Notes under the pieces: model-generated
What the model was told of the DNA's origin: nothing
The model's input: only the letters and a program-made list of their open reading frames with translations
The model's database searches: none
Position numbers and translations under genes: made by a program
In this document: in pieces, positions 7,773 to 16,656 of the stretch
Layout of the letters: every line of letters begins with the position of its first letter
Position numbering within the stretch: the first letter of the stretch is position 1
DNA from: Phytomonospora sp040655735
Lineage (GTDB): Bacteria; Actinomycetota; Actinomycetes; Mycobacteriales; Micromonosporaceae
Direction: 5' to 3'
Assembly: GCF_040655735.1 (NCBI RefSeq)
Contig: NZ_JBFAKK010000022.1
Coordinates: 1 to 62,984 of the forward strand
Length of the DNA: 62,984 nucleotides

Positions 7773-8366
7773 ATGTCCAATGTAGGTGGTTCTGTTGCGC
7801 GGTGGCGCACCGTCGACATCGTGGTCGCCGCGGTCCTCGCGGTGGCCTTCGGCGTGGTGTTCCAGGTGGCCAACGGCCTGTGGTCGGTGACCGAGGGCGC
7901 GTTCAAGTTCTTCCCCCCGGCGCAGGCAGTGCTCTATGGGCTGTGGATCCTGCCGGCGGTGCTGGCCCCGATGATCGTGCGCAAGGCGGGCGCGGCGCTG
8001 TTCACCGAGACACTGGCCTCGGCGGTATCGGTCCTGCTGGGCTCGCCCTACGGCGCGATCGTCATCGTGCAGGGAGCCGTGGAGGGCCTCGGCGCCGAGC
8101 TCGGCATCGCGGCCGGCGGGTACCGCCGCTTCGGCATCGGTGTCGCGCTGCTCTCGGGCGCCCTGGGCGGTGCCGCCGCCACGACCTGGGACGTCTTCTA
8201 CTCCTACGCGTCGTGGTCGGTGTCCTGGAAACTCGGCTACATCGCCTGCGCAGCCGTCGCCTGCGCCGTCGTGGCCGGCCTCGGCGCCCTGCTGCTGACC
8301 AAGGCCCTGGCCCAGACGGGCGTCCTCGATCGCTTCCCCTCCGGGCGAGAGCGCGCCTCGGTCTGA
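7773..8366 (+). CDS. ykoE: ECF transporter substrate-binding subunit YkoE
   Basis: A 197-residue membrane protein with about five hydrophobic segments. It starts MSNVGGSVARWRTVDIVVAA and carries the conserved WSVTEGAFKFFPPAQAVLYGLWILP-type region (core AFKFFPPAQA) of YkoE, the thiamine or hydroxymethylpyrimidine binding subunit. ATG 7773 has GGAGG at 7763-7767. It is the first gene behind the TPP riboswitch and is followed directly by the ATPase and EcfT-like permease, completing an ECF importer. No ykoF homologue is present. Confidence 0.92.
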   Translation: MSNVGGSVARWRTVDIVVAAVLAVAFGVVFQVANGLWSVTEGAFKFFPPAQAVLYGLWILPAVLAPMIVRKAGAALFTETLASAVSVLLGSPYGAIVIVQGAVEGLGAELGIAAGGYRRFGIGVALLSGALGGAAATTWDVFYSYASWSVSWKLGYIACAAVACAVVAGLGALLLTKALAQTGVLDRFPSGRERASV

Positions 8367-8367
8367 C

Positions 8368-9801
8368 ATGGCCTCGGTCGAACTGCGCGGTTTCAGCTGG
8401 CGACACGCCGGGCGCAAGGCCCCGGCGGTGCGCGACGTCGACCTGCGGATCGGCTCGGGCGAGCGGGTGCTCCTGCTCGGCCCGTCCGGTTCGGGCAAGT
8501 CGACGCTGCTCGGCGCGCTGGCCGGGCTGCTCCCGGAGGATTCCGGTGAGCAGTCCGGCGAGATCCTCGTCGACGGGATCGACGCCCGCAAGGCCCGCGA
8601 GCGCACCGGGATCGTCTTCCAGGATCCGCAGTCCCAGCTGGTCATGGTCCGCAGCGGTGACGACGTGGCCTTCGGGCTGGAGAACCGCGGGTTCCCCGCT
8701 GGAGATCTTTGGGCGCGAGTGGACACCGCCCTCGACTCGGTCGGGTTCGGGTACGGACGCGCACGCGAGACCACCGCCCTCTCCGGCGGAGAGCAGCAGC
8801 GCCTGGCGCTGGCGGGAGTGCTGGCGCTGCGGCCGTCGCTGCTGCTGTTGGACGAGCCGACCGCCAACCTCGACCCCGAAGGCGCCGGGCAGGTCCGCGA
8901 TGCACTGCGGTCGGTGCTGGCTGCGAGCGAGTCGACGATGGTCATGGTCGAACACCGCGTCGCCGACGTGGTCGGGCTGGTGGACCGGGTCGTGGTGCTC
9001 GCCGAGGACGGCGGGCTGCTGGCCGACGGGCCGCCGGGCAAGGTCTTCGCCGAACACGGCGAGGAGTTGACGCGGCAGGGCGTCTGGGTTCCCGGGGCCG
9101 AGCCCGTCGCGGTCCGGCACGCCGGCGGCCCGCCCGGCGCCGAACTCGTCCGGACCGAAGACCTGGGCCTGACCCACCCTGGCGCCGAAACGGCGTCCCT
9201 GAGCGGCGTCGATCTCGCGGTCGGCGCCGGTGAGCTGGTCGCGGTCCTGGGCGCCAACGGCTCGGGCAAGTCGACCCTCGCGCTCATGCTCGGCGGACTG
9301 CTGCGGCCGACCTCAGGACGGGTGATTCTGGCCGGTGGCGCCGCCTCCCCGCACAAGTGGCGGGCACCGAGACTCGCCCGCACCGTCGGCTCGGTGTTCC
9401 AGAACCCCGAGCAGCAGTTCGTCGCCTCCAACGTCCGAGACGAGCTGGCCCTCGGTCCCCGGCGCATCGGCATGCCCGCAGGTGAGGCCGACCGCGTCGT
9501 CGGTGAGCTTCTGGAACGGCTGCGGCTGTCGGCACTCGCCGAAGCAAACCCCTACACCCTCTCTGGTGGGCAGGCCCGCCGTCTGTCGGTGGCCACGGCG
9601 CTGGCCACCGCGCCGGGACTGCTGGTCTTCGACGAGCCGACCTTCGGGCAGGACCGGCGGACCTGGGCCGAGTTGGTCGACCTCATCGGGACGCTCCGCG
9701 ATGAGGGACGCGGCATCGTCGCGGTGACCCATGATCGCGACTTCACCGCCGTACTCGCCGACCGGTCCGTGACCATTCACAAGGGACGAATCGCGTGCTG
9801 A
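8368..9801 (+). CDS. ykoD: ECF transporter double ATPase YkoD
   Basis: A 477-residue protein with two ABC ATPase domains. The first has GPSGSGKST (about residues 36-44), LSGGEQQRL and LLLLDEPTANLDPEG; the second has GANGSGKST, LSGGQARRL and LLVFDEPTFGQD. Fusion of both ATPases in one chain is the YkoD arrangement. It starts one base after the ykoE stop and overlaps ykoC by 7 bp. It powers thiamine-precursor uptake. Confidence 0.93.
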   Translation: MASVELRGFSWRHAGRKAPAVRDVDLRIGSGERVLLLGPSGSGKSTLLGALAGLLPEDSGEQSGEILVDGIDARKARERTGIVFQDPQSQLVMVRSGDDVAFGLENRGFPAGDLWARVDTALDSVGFGYGRARETTALSGGEQQRLALAGVLALRPSLLLLDEPTANLDPEGAGQVRDALRSVLAASESTMVMVEHRVADVVGLVDRVVVLAEDGGLLADGPPGKVFAEHGEELTRQGVWVPGAEPVAVRHAGGPPGAELVRTEDLGLTHPGAETASLSGVDLAVGAGELVAVLGANGSGKSTLALMLGGLLRPTSGRVILAGGAASPHKWRAPRLARTVGSVFQNPEQQFVASNVRDELALGPRRIGMPAGEADRVVGELLERLRLSALAEANPYTLSGGQARRLSVATALATAPGLLVFDEPTFGQDRRTWAELVDLIGTLRDEGRGIVAVTHDRDFTAVLADRSVTIHKGRIAC

Positions 9802-10589
9802 CCCTCGCTCCGCTGGCGGCACCCTCCGGGTGGCTGTCGCGACGCAATCCAGCCGCGAAGCTCGGTGTGGTCGCGGTGATCTCGCTGGCGGCCGTCTCCA
9901 CGACCGACCCCTTGACGCCGGCGATCCTGCTGGCCGCCGAGCTGCTCGCGCTGCCCTTCTGCGGGATCCGGATCGGGGCGTTCCTGCGCCGAAGCCGTCT
10001 GCTGCTGCTGGCTGCGCTGAGCGTCACCCTGGTCAACGCCGTGTTCGCCGATGGCGGCGGGGACGTGGTCCTCCAGGTCGGGCCGTTGAGGCTCACCGAC
10101 GCCGCGCTGTTCACCGGCGCGGCCCTCGGCCTGCGTGTGCTGGCGGTCGCGGTCCCCGGCGTGCTGGTGTTCGCCACGACCGACCCCACCGACCTGGCCG
10201 ACTCGCTCGTCCAGCAACTGCGCGCTCCGGCCCGCTTCGCGATCGGTTCCCTGGCCGCGTTTCGGATGCTGCCACTGCTGTCGGCCGAGTGGCGGATGAT
10301 CGCGATGGCCCGCCGCGCGCGCGGAGTCGACGCCGGATTCGACCCGGTCGCACGGATCCGGCTGTTCACCTCGACGATGTTCGCACTGCTGGTCGGAGCG
10401 ATCCGGCGCGGCACGCGCCTGGCGACCGCGATGGACGCGCGCGGCTTCGACGCCCGAACACCGCGCACGATCGCGCGCCCGCAACGCATGCGGCCGGTCG
10501 ACTGGGTGATGCTCACGGCGGCCGTGCTGGTCGCGGCCGGGGCCGTGGCGATCAGCGTCGCCCTCGGAGTGTTCCGCGGGATCTTCTAG
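9795..10589 (+). CDS. ykoC: ECF transporter transmembrane (EcfT-like) protein YkoC
   Basis: A 264-residue CbiQ/EcfT-type protein with five to six membrane segments. The conserved cytoplasmic coupling motifs are ARRARGVD and AMDARGFD (ARG signatures that contact the ATPases). GTG 9795 overlaps ykoD. It completes the riboswitch-controlled ykoEDC operon. Its TAG stop interleaves with the stop of the convergent Hsp70-WD40 gene in a shared CTAG (10586-10589), leaving no room for a terminator. Confidence 0.92.
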   Translation: MLTLAPLAAPSGWLSRRNPAAKLGVVAVISLAAVSTTDPLTPAILLAAELLALPFCGIRIGAFLRRSRLLLLAALSVTLVNAVFADGGGDVVLQVGPLRLTDAALFTGAALGLRVLAVAVPGVLVFATTDPTDLADSLVQQLRAPARFAIGSLAAFRMLPLLSAEWRMIAMARRARGVDAGFDPVARIRLFTSTMFALLVGAIRRGTRLATAMDARGFDARTPRTIARPQRMRPVDWVMLTAAVLVAAGAVAISVALGVFRGIF

Positions 10590-12853
10590 CGCACTTCCCG
10601 CATCTTCTTCACATCCCAGATCCGCACCGTCCGGTCGCCGCTGCCGCTGACCAGGTACTTGCCGTCGGCCGTCCAGCAGACGGCGCTGATGTCGCCGGCG
10701 TGGCCGGTCAGCTCACCGATCGGATCGCTGGTCTCGGCGTTCCACAGGCGGATCACGCGGTCGACGCCGCCGCTGGCGATGCGCTTGCCGTCCGGGGACC
10801 AGGCGACCGTCTCGACGGCGGCGCTGTGTCCATTGGGGAGGGTCACTGCCTTGGTGCCGCCGATGGTCCACATCCGCACGTCGCCGCCGGCGTCGCCGAA
10901 GACCAGACGGCGGCCGTCGGGCGACCAGGCGAGCTGCCGGATCGTCAGCGGATCGGTGCGCAGCACCATCGTCGGGTCCTCGCCGACGACCTGCCAGATC
11001 TTCACCAGGCCCTGGCAGCCCGCGGCGGCCAGCAGCTGACCGTCGGGCGACCACGCCACGCAGCGCACGCCCTTGGGAACGACGGTGCTGTTGGGGTCGG
11101 CGAAGGTCAGCTCACGCTTGAGCTTGCCGTCATAGCTGCGCCACACGCGGATCGAGTTGATGTTGGCACCGGCGATGCTGCCGGTCGCCCAGGACAGCGA
11201 GCGGACCTGGTCGGAGTGCGAACCGAGGCGCCGCTGGAGCACGTTGGGCCGCCACATCTCCTGCGACACCTTCCATCCCCAGCTCGCCTGCGCCCACAGC
11301 TGCACGGCGTCGCCGTCGGCACTGGAGGCGAGCACGGTCCCGTCCTCCGACCACGCCAGCGCCCGGGGTGTGGAACTGTGCCCGTCGAGGACGGTCACGC
11401 GGCGGCCGGTGCTGGCCTCGGCGATGACGATCCCCTGGGTGGTGGCCACGGCGAGGTAGCGGTCGTCGCGCAGCGCGAGGGCTGTCACGGCGCCGAGGTC
11501 GCCCTCGGGCACACGGACGGGGACGTCACCGTCGGCGGGAGGCGGGGGCGGCGGCGCGACCGGCTCTTCCGGCTGCTCGGCGCGCGCGTCGAGGAACTCG
11601 GGGTCGGTCTCGACGCGGGTGGGCGTGTACGGGAGCGGCTCGTGCACGACGCGCTCGGGCGGCTGCGGCGGCTGCGCCCGGACGGGGACCTTCGCCACGC
11701 CCCGGATGACCTGGCGCGGTGGCGGCGGAACGGTCTGGACGAACATCGTGGGGTCCTGCGGCGCGGGCGCCGGGGCGGGCGGCGCGGTGGTCGGCGCGTC
11801 GACGGCTCCGCTGGCGACGACCAGTTCGGGCTGTTCGAGGACCGTCGGCGCGACACCCGTGCGGCGAAGGAGCAATGTGGACACCAGTGGCATGCGGCTG
11901 GCCCCGCCGACCAGGAACAGGCCGGACACGTTCTGCGCACTGACGTTGGCGCGTTCGAGGACGTTGACGGTCAGCGCGACCGTGCGGTCGAGCAGTGGGG
12001 CGGCCAGGCCCTGGAGCTCGTCGCGGGTGAGGTGGACGTCCTTGTCGAGCAGCGGGATGAACAGCGCCGCGGTGCTCTCCCGGCTGAGGAGTTCCTTGGC
12101 GTCCTTGACATCGCGCCACAGGCTGCGCCGGTGCCGGCGGTCGCTCGGCGTCTCCGGGGAGCGGATCTTGCGCCACGCCTCGTCGGGGTAGACGCGCTGG
12201 AGGTGGTCGACGATGGCCTCGTCGATGTCGAGACCGCCCACATCGGACAGTCCACCCGAGGCGACGACCTGCATGCGCCCGCCGTCGTTGCGCACGACCG
12301 TCACATCGCAGGTGCCGCCGCCGAGGTCGTAGACGACGGTGTCGGTGCCCTCGGGGAAGGTGTGGCCGAGGTGGGCGGTGAAGTGCGTGGCGGCGGCGAC
12401 CGGTTCGGGCGTGAAGCGCGGCGCGTTGAGCCCGGCGAGTTTGGCGGCCAGGCGCAAGACGCCGAGCCGTTCGGCGCGCCAGTCGGCCGGGTGCGTGAGG
12501 ACCGACACCTCGGGCAGCGCGCCGGCCACCCGCACGGCCTCGTCGACGACGCGCCGCAGCACCGAGGCGATGACCTCGGTGACCGGGAACTCCTTGTCCC
12601 CCAGCAGGACGAGACCGTCGCCGACGCAGCGTTTCGGGTTGGGTTCGAAGCGCGCGGGATCGGCGGCCGCGGAGCGTTCGGCGTCGCGTCCGATCAGCAG
12701 TTTCCCGTCTCCGGCGAACACCGAGGACGGCAGCACCGGCGAGCCGTCGAACAGCAGCGTCTCGATCGGCCGACCCTCACGGGCCAGGACGGCGACCGTG
12801 CTGGACGTGCCGAAATCGATGCCCAACCGCACGCCACTCGCCGACTCCGCCAT
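10586..12853 (-). CDS. Hsp70-type ATPase fused to a seven-bladed WD40 propeller
   Basis: A 755-residue fusion. Residues 10-350 are an actin/Hsp70 ATPase with phosphate-1 LGIDFGTSSTV, phosphate-2 VVYDLGGGTCDVTVV (about 173-187) and adenosine motif LFLVGGASRMPLV (312-324). No DnaK substrate-binding domain follows. Instead a Pro-rich linker (about 351-445) leads to seven WD40 blades, several with the canonical VAWSPDGK and IRLWN/VRIWD pattern. It has no signal peptide. It has a tandem paralogue at 12997-15060. Probably an ATP-gated chaperone or scaffold whose propeller selects partners; this role is inferred. Confidence 0.88.
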   Translation of the reverse strand: MAESASGVRLGIDFGTSSTVAVLAREGRPIETLLFDGSPVLPSSVFAGDGKLLIGRDAERSAAADPARFEPNPKRCVGDGLVLLGDKEFPVTEVIASVLRRVVDEAVRVAGALPEVSVLTHPADWRAERLGVLRLAAKLAGLNAPRFTPEPVAAATHFTAHLGHTFPEGTDTVVYDLGGGTCDVTVVRNDGGRMQVVASGGLSDVGGLDIDEAIVDHLQRVYPDEAWRKIRSPETPSDRRHRRSLWRDVKDAKELLSRESTAALFIPLLDKDVHLTRDELQGLAAPLLDRTVALTVNVLERANVSAQNVSGLFLVGGASRMPLVSTLLLRRTGVAPTVLEQPELVVASGAVDAPTTAPPAPAPAPQDPTMFVQTVPPPPRQVIRGVAKVPVRAQPPQPPERVVHEPLPYTPTRVETDPEFLDARAEQPEEPVAPPPPPPADGDVPVRVPEGDLGAVTALALRDDRYLAVATTQGIVIAEASTGRRVTVLDGHSSTPRALAWSEDGTVLASSADGDAVQLWAQASWGWKVSQEMWRPNVLQRRLGSHSDQVRSLSWATGSIAGANINSIRVWRSYDGKLKRELTFADPNSTVVPKGVRCVAWSPDGQLLAAAGCQGLVKIWQVVGEDPTMVLRTDPLTIRQLAWSPDGRRLVFGDAGGDVRMWTIGGTKAVTLPNGHSAAVETVAWSPDGKRIASGGVDRVIRLWNAETSDPIGELTGHAGDISAVCWTADGKYLVSGSGDRTVRIWDVKKMREVR

Positions 12854-12866
12854 GACGGGAAGGATA
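12851..12866 (-). promoter_or_regulatory. Leaderless promoter -10 of first hsp70-WD40 gene
   Basis: On the minus strand TATCCT (12866-12861) is followed by 7 nt and the ATG at 12853. The identical TATCCT-N7-ATG arrangement is present at the paralogue (15060), so the two genes are probably expressed alike, each from its own promoter. Confidence 0.55.
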
Positions 12867-12996
12867 GGCCACTTGCGCCCGTGGCGACCGCCTCACCGGG
12901 TGTACTCGGAGGGGTGTCGGTGTGGCACCTTCGGGCAACCGGCCGGTCACGGCCCGCAGGCGCCGGATCCGCGCCCGCCGGACGCCCGAAAGCGCC

Positions 12997-15060
12997 TCAC
13001 ACGCTCCGGGGAGCCGGGCCCGCGCCGCCCGCGACGACACCGCCGCCGGCCGTCTCCAGGACCCGCAGCCCGGCAGGTCCTCCGTCGGCGACCAGGAGGT
13101 ACCGGCAGTCGGGCGTCCAGGCCAGCGAGCCCGCGCCGATCCGCACGTCGAGGGGCCACCAGAAGCCCGCGCGGGCGGCCAGGTCGAAGGTCCACACGCC
13201 GGTCGCGGTCCCGGCCGAGGCGAGGGCGGCGACCCGGCGGCCGTCGGGTGAGCAGCACAGTTGCGCGCCCTCCCAGCGGTCGAGCCGGGCGACGTCGTGG
13301 TCGAGGCCGCGCCGGGGGTCGTAGAGGCGCAGCGCGCCGTGGGTGCCGACCTCGACGAGCGCGCCGTCGGGGTGCCAGGTCAGGTCGGCGACGTTGCGGC
13401 GGGTGGTGATGCGCCCGTCGCGCCACAGCCGCGCGGTCCCCTCGTTGCCCAGCGCGGCCAGGCGCGGCTCGGTGCCGCGCGACCACGACAGTCGCGCGAT
13501 GCCGCTGCCGTCGAGGGGTTTTGCCGGCGGTCCCGGCGCCCATTCGGGGTAGTCCTCGACGACTCCGCCGCGCGCGGTCCACAGGAACAGCTCGCCGGTG
13601 ACGGTCGCGCTGGCGAGGTAGCGCCCGTCGGGCGACCAGGCCAGCGCCGAGACCGGTGCCTCGTGGCCGGCCAGGTTCGGCAGGCGGCCGCTCCCGCCGG
13701 GCTGGACGAGGCCGATCTCCCGGCCGTCGGCGGCGGCGAGGACCCGCCCGTCGGGCGACCAGGCGAGGGTCTCGGCGGTGAGCCGGTGCCAGTCGTCGTC
13801 GAGCCCGCGAGCGCCCTCGGGGTGGAGGCCGCCGACCGGATCCCACAGGCGGATCCCGGCGTCGGCGGCGTAGGCCCAGACCAGACCGTCGGGACGGATC
13901 GCGACGACGTCGACGCCCGGCTCGGGCGGTGTGAGGGGCACGCGCGGGTGCTCGACGGGCGGGGGCCGCGAGGCGGCCGGCGGGGGCGTCGGCGCGAGCA
14001 GGGACAGGCCCCGCAAGGCTCCCCCGGCGACGACGAGTTCCGGCTGCTCGACGACGACCGGCGCGAGCCCGGTCGCGCGCATCAGCGCCGTCGCCACCAG
14101 TGGCATGCGGCTGGCCCCGCCGGTCAGGAACAGGCCGACGGCACCGCCGTTGGCGGCGAGCATCCGCGCGGCGAGCTCGGCCGTCGCGCGGATCTGCGGG
14201 CCCGCGAGGGCGTCGACCTCGTCGCGGGTGAGGTGGACGTCGGTGTCGAGGAGGGGCAGGAACAGCGCGGCGGTGCTCTCGCGGCTGAGGTTCTCCTTGG
14301 CCTCGCGGGCGTCGTCCCACAGCATCCTGCGGTGGCGTCGGTCGTTGCGGTCGGCGGGTGAGCGCAGCCGGTCCCACTGTCCGCCGGCGCCAGGGTGCAC
14401 GCGGGCGAGGTGGTCGACGATGGCGGCGTCGACGAAGGTGCCGCCGGTGTCGGCGAGGCCGTCGACGGCGGTGATCACGATGCGGCCCTGCTCGCGGCGC
14501 ACGAGGGTCAGATCACAGGTACCGCCGCCGAGGTCGTAGATGAGGACCTGGCGGCCCTCGGGGAGCCGGGCGCCGTGGTGGTCGAGGAAATAGGCGGCCG
14601 CCGCGACCGGTTCGGGGACAAGGTCGGGCGTGGGCAGGCCGGCGGCCTCGGTCGCGGTGCGCAGCAGCCGCAGCCGTCGCGGGCCCCACCCGGCCGGATG
14701 GGTGACCACGACGCGCCCGGGTCCGGCGCCGAGCACCCGCCGCGCCTCGTCGGCGACCCGCCCGAAGACCGCGGCGAAGAGGTCGGCGACACCGAACTCG
14801 CGCTCGCCGAGCAAAACGGTGCCGTCGTCGACGCAGCGCTTGGGGTGCGGTTCGCAGCGGGCCGGGTCGATCGCCGCCGACCGCAGCGCCACCCGCCCGG
14901 CGAGGAGGGCGTCGTCGGTGGCGTAGACCGCGCTGGGCAGCAGTGGCGAGCCGTCGAAGAGCAGTGGCGCCGCCGGACGGCCCGGGCGCGCGACGACGGC
15001 GACGGTGTTGGAGGTGCCGAAGTCGACGCCGAGGGCCGCGGCCTCGTCCACTGTGGTCAT
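12997..15060 (-). CDS. Second Hsp70-type ATPase / WD40 fusion
   Basis: A 687-residue paralogue of the gene at 10586-12853. The ATPase covers roughly residues 8-335, with LGVDFGTSNTVAVV, LIYDLGGGTCDLTLV and LFLTGGASRMPLV. A shorter Pro-rich linker (SLLAPTPPPAASRPPP) precedes seven WD40-like blades (for example LAWSPDGRVLAAADG and LAWSPDGRYLASA). Last blades are more degenerate than in the first paralogue. The gap between the two genes is 143 bp. A divergent M48 membrane peptidase starts about 100 bp from this gene, suggesting a shared proteostasis or signalling module. Confidence 0.87.
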   Translation of the reverse strand: MTTVDEAAALGVDFGTSNTVAVVARPGRPAAPLLFDGSPLLPSAVYATDDALLAGRVALRSAAIDPARCEPHPKRCVDDGTVLLGEREFGVADLFAAVFGRVADEARRVLGAGPGRVVVTHPAGWGPRRLRLLRTATEAAGLPTPDLVPEPVAAAAYFLDHHGARLPEGRQVLIYDLGGGTCDLTLVRREQGRIVITAVDGLADTGGTFVDAAIVDHLARVHPGAGGQWDRLRSPADRNDRRHRRMLWDDAREAKENLSRESTAALFLPLLDTDVHLTRDEVDALAGPQIRATAELAARMLAANGGAVGLFLTGGASRMPLVATALMRATGLAPVVVEQPELVVAGGALRGLSLLAPTPPPAASRPPPVEHPRVPLTPPEPGVDVVAIRPDGLVWAYAADAGIRLWDPVGGLHPEGARGLDDDWHRLTAETLAWSPDGRVLAAADGREIGLVQPGGSGRLPNLAGHEAPVSALAWSPDGRYLASATVTGELFLWTARGGVVEDYPEWAPGPPAKPLDGSGIARLSWSRGTEPRLAALGNEGTARLWRDGRITTRRNVADLTWHPDGALVEVGTHGALRLYDPRRGLDHDVARLDRWEGAQLCCSPDGRRVAALASAGTATGVWTFDLAARAGFWWPLDVRIGAGSLAWTPDCRYLLVADGGPAGLRVLETAGGGVVAGGAGPAPRSV

Positions 15061-15073
15061 GAGGGCGAGGATA
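15058..15073 (-). promoter_or_regulatory. Leaderless promoter -10 of second hsp70-WD40 gene
   Basis: TATCCT (minus strand, 15073-15068) lies exactly 7 nt before the ATG at 15060, the same as for the downstream paralogue. Confidence 0.55.
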
Positions 15074-15162
15074 GGCGCGGGACGGGGAGGTGGGAACGGC
15101 CGCGAGGGCGGCGGAGTGTCTACACTCGCGTGGCCCTTTCCGATCGCCCATCGGAGCCCACT

Positions 15163-16407
15163 GTGTCCCTCGCCGTGTCCGAATACTGCCCCGACTGCCA
15201 AGCCCGGCTGGTCACCGACCTGTCCGAGGCGCCCTGGTGCCCCGTCTGCCTGTGGAACCTGGCGGCGTTCGAGCCGGCCGACGATCCGCACATCCTGGAC
15301 CGCCTTTCGCGGCGGATCGCCTACCGCGACACCATCGCCACCTTCGAGCGGCTGCGCATGACCGTCGGCGTGCCCGAGGTCAGCCGCAGCCGGTACCTCC
15401 TGACGGCGATCTCCGCCGTGCTGCTCCTGGCGACCGTGGGTCTCGCGGGGCTGGGCGTGTGGCTGTGCCTGCGGTCCTTCCCGAACTGGTGGATCGTGCC
15501 GGGGGCGTTCTGCCTCGCCGTCGCCTGGGCCATGCGGCCGCGCTCGAACAAGCTCGACGAGTACGCGCAGGTCGTGGAGGCGAGTGCCGCGCCGACGCTG
15601 CACGCGCTGATCGACCGGGTGGCCGCGGCGGCGGGGACGCCGAGGCCGCAGGTGGTGGTGACCGACCCAAGTTTCAACACCGCCTCGGGAGTCGTCGGCC
15701 TGTTTCGCAGACGGCGGGTACTGGCGATTGGGACTGCACTGTGGATCGGGCTGGAACCGCAGGAGCGGGTCGCCCTGCTGGCCCATGAATTCGGGCACTT
15801 CAGCAATGAGAACCCGCACCGCAGACTCGGTGCACGGCCCGCGCTGACCGTCCTATACGCCCTGGCCGACATGACCCGGCCGCAGTTTCGGCCCGGTGTC
15901 CACCCATCTCCGCTCGACCGAGTCGCATACCTGCTGCTCAGTCCGCTGCACAAACTGCTGGAGCTCGCCGACATAGGCGTCTACGCCATCGCCATGCGCG
16001 AGTCGCAGCGGGCCGAGTACCGCGCCGACGCGGTCGCCGCCCGCATCGCCGGCCGCGATGGCATGGCGGCGCTAATGGAGAAGGGCGTAAACGGTGAGAG
16101 TCTGGTGACGGTGGTGACGTCGAAGGCGCGGGCACGGGAGTTCACGCCGGAGAAGGTGCGGCCGGCGGTGCGCGAGGCCATGGCGCGTCTGGCGCCCAGG
16201 TCGGCCCATCGCCGGCAACTGACGATCCGGGCCGAGATGAGTCTGTTCGCCAGCCATCCCCCGACGGGACTGCGAGTGCGGCTCATCGAGGAAGCGGCCG
16301 GTGCGGCGGCGCAGGTGGCGTGCCCGGAGGCGGAGTCGGCGCGGATCGACATGGAGCTTGCCGGGGTTTACGAGAAGGCGCGGCGGGATGTGGCACGGTT
16401 TGAATGA
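15163..16407 (+). CDS. Membrane M48-family zinc metallopeptidase with N-terminal zinc-ribbon
   Basis: A 414-residue HtpX/Ste24-like peptidase. The N-terminus has a CPDC ... CPVC pair that probably forms a zinc ribbon. Two membrane segments follow (YLLTAISAVLLLATVGLAGL and WWIVPGAFCLAVAWAM). The catalytic motif is LLAHEFGHFSNE (HExxH) and the third ligand lies in RAEYRADAVA. GTG 15163 has GGAG six nt upstream and about 30 nt of leader after a TACACT -10 at 15121-15126; GTGs at 15130 and 15175 are alternatives. It likely degrades misfolded membrane proteins. Divergent from the Hsp70-WD40 genes. Confidence 0.85.
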   Translation: MSLAVSEYCPDCQARLVTDLSEAPWCPVCLWNLAAFEPADDPHILDRLSRRIAYRDTIATFERLRMTVGVPEVSRSRYLLTAISAVLLLATVGLAGLGVWLCLRSFPNWWIVPGAFCLAVAWAMRPRSNKLDEYAQVVEASAAPTLHALIDRVAAAAGTPRPQVVVTDPSFNTASGVVGLFRRRRVLAIGTALWIGLEPQERVALLAHEFGHFSNENPHRRLGARPALTVLYALADMTRPQFRPGVHPSPLDRVAYLLLSPLHKLLELADIGVYAIAMRESQRAEYRADAVAARIAGRDGMAALMEKGVNGESLVTVVTSKARAREFTPEKVRPAVREAMARLAPRSAHRRQLTIRAEMSLFASHPPTGLRVRLIEEAAGAAAQVACPEAESARIDMELAGVYEKARRDVARFE

Positions 16408-16510
16408 GATCGATCCACCGCCGGTGCCCTGCCCCCACTGCGGTGCGGCCGTGCTCGGCGCGGCCGAGCCGTGGGGTGTCGGGAGGGCTGGTTCCCGGCG
16501 TTAGAACCGG

Positions 16511-16595
16511 CTGGAGGGCTCCGCCCCCAGCACCCCCGCCGGGACGCTGTCCCGGACCCTGCCAAGGACTCCGTCCCTGGACCCGGTCCTCAACC
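16511..16595. repeat. Hairpin repeat array (same family as window ends)
   Basis: Read on the minus strand this repeats GGTCCAGGGACGGAGTCCTT and GGCAGGGTCCGGGAC, almost the same as the last 50 bases of the window. It fills the gap between the M48 peptidase (ends 16407) and uppS (ends 16657). Confidence 0.7.
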
Positions 16596-16656
16596 TGGGC
16601 TGCGGGAGCCGGCTTCCTTCTACCCGGCGGGGGTGGGGCGCTTTTGCCTGGCGGCT

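Noticed and set aside
9830..13324. A 1164-codon open frame opposite ykoC and the first Hsp70-WD40 gene
   Set aside because: Its translation is Arg/Gly/Val-rich without motifs and it runs antisense to genes with clear domains. Long antisense frames are common at this G+C content.
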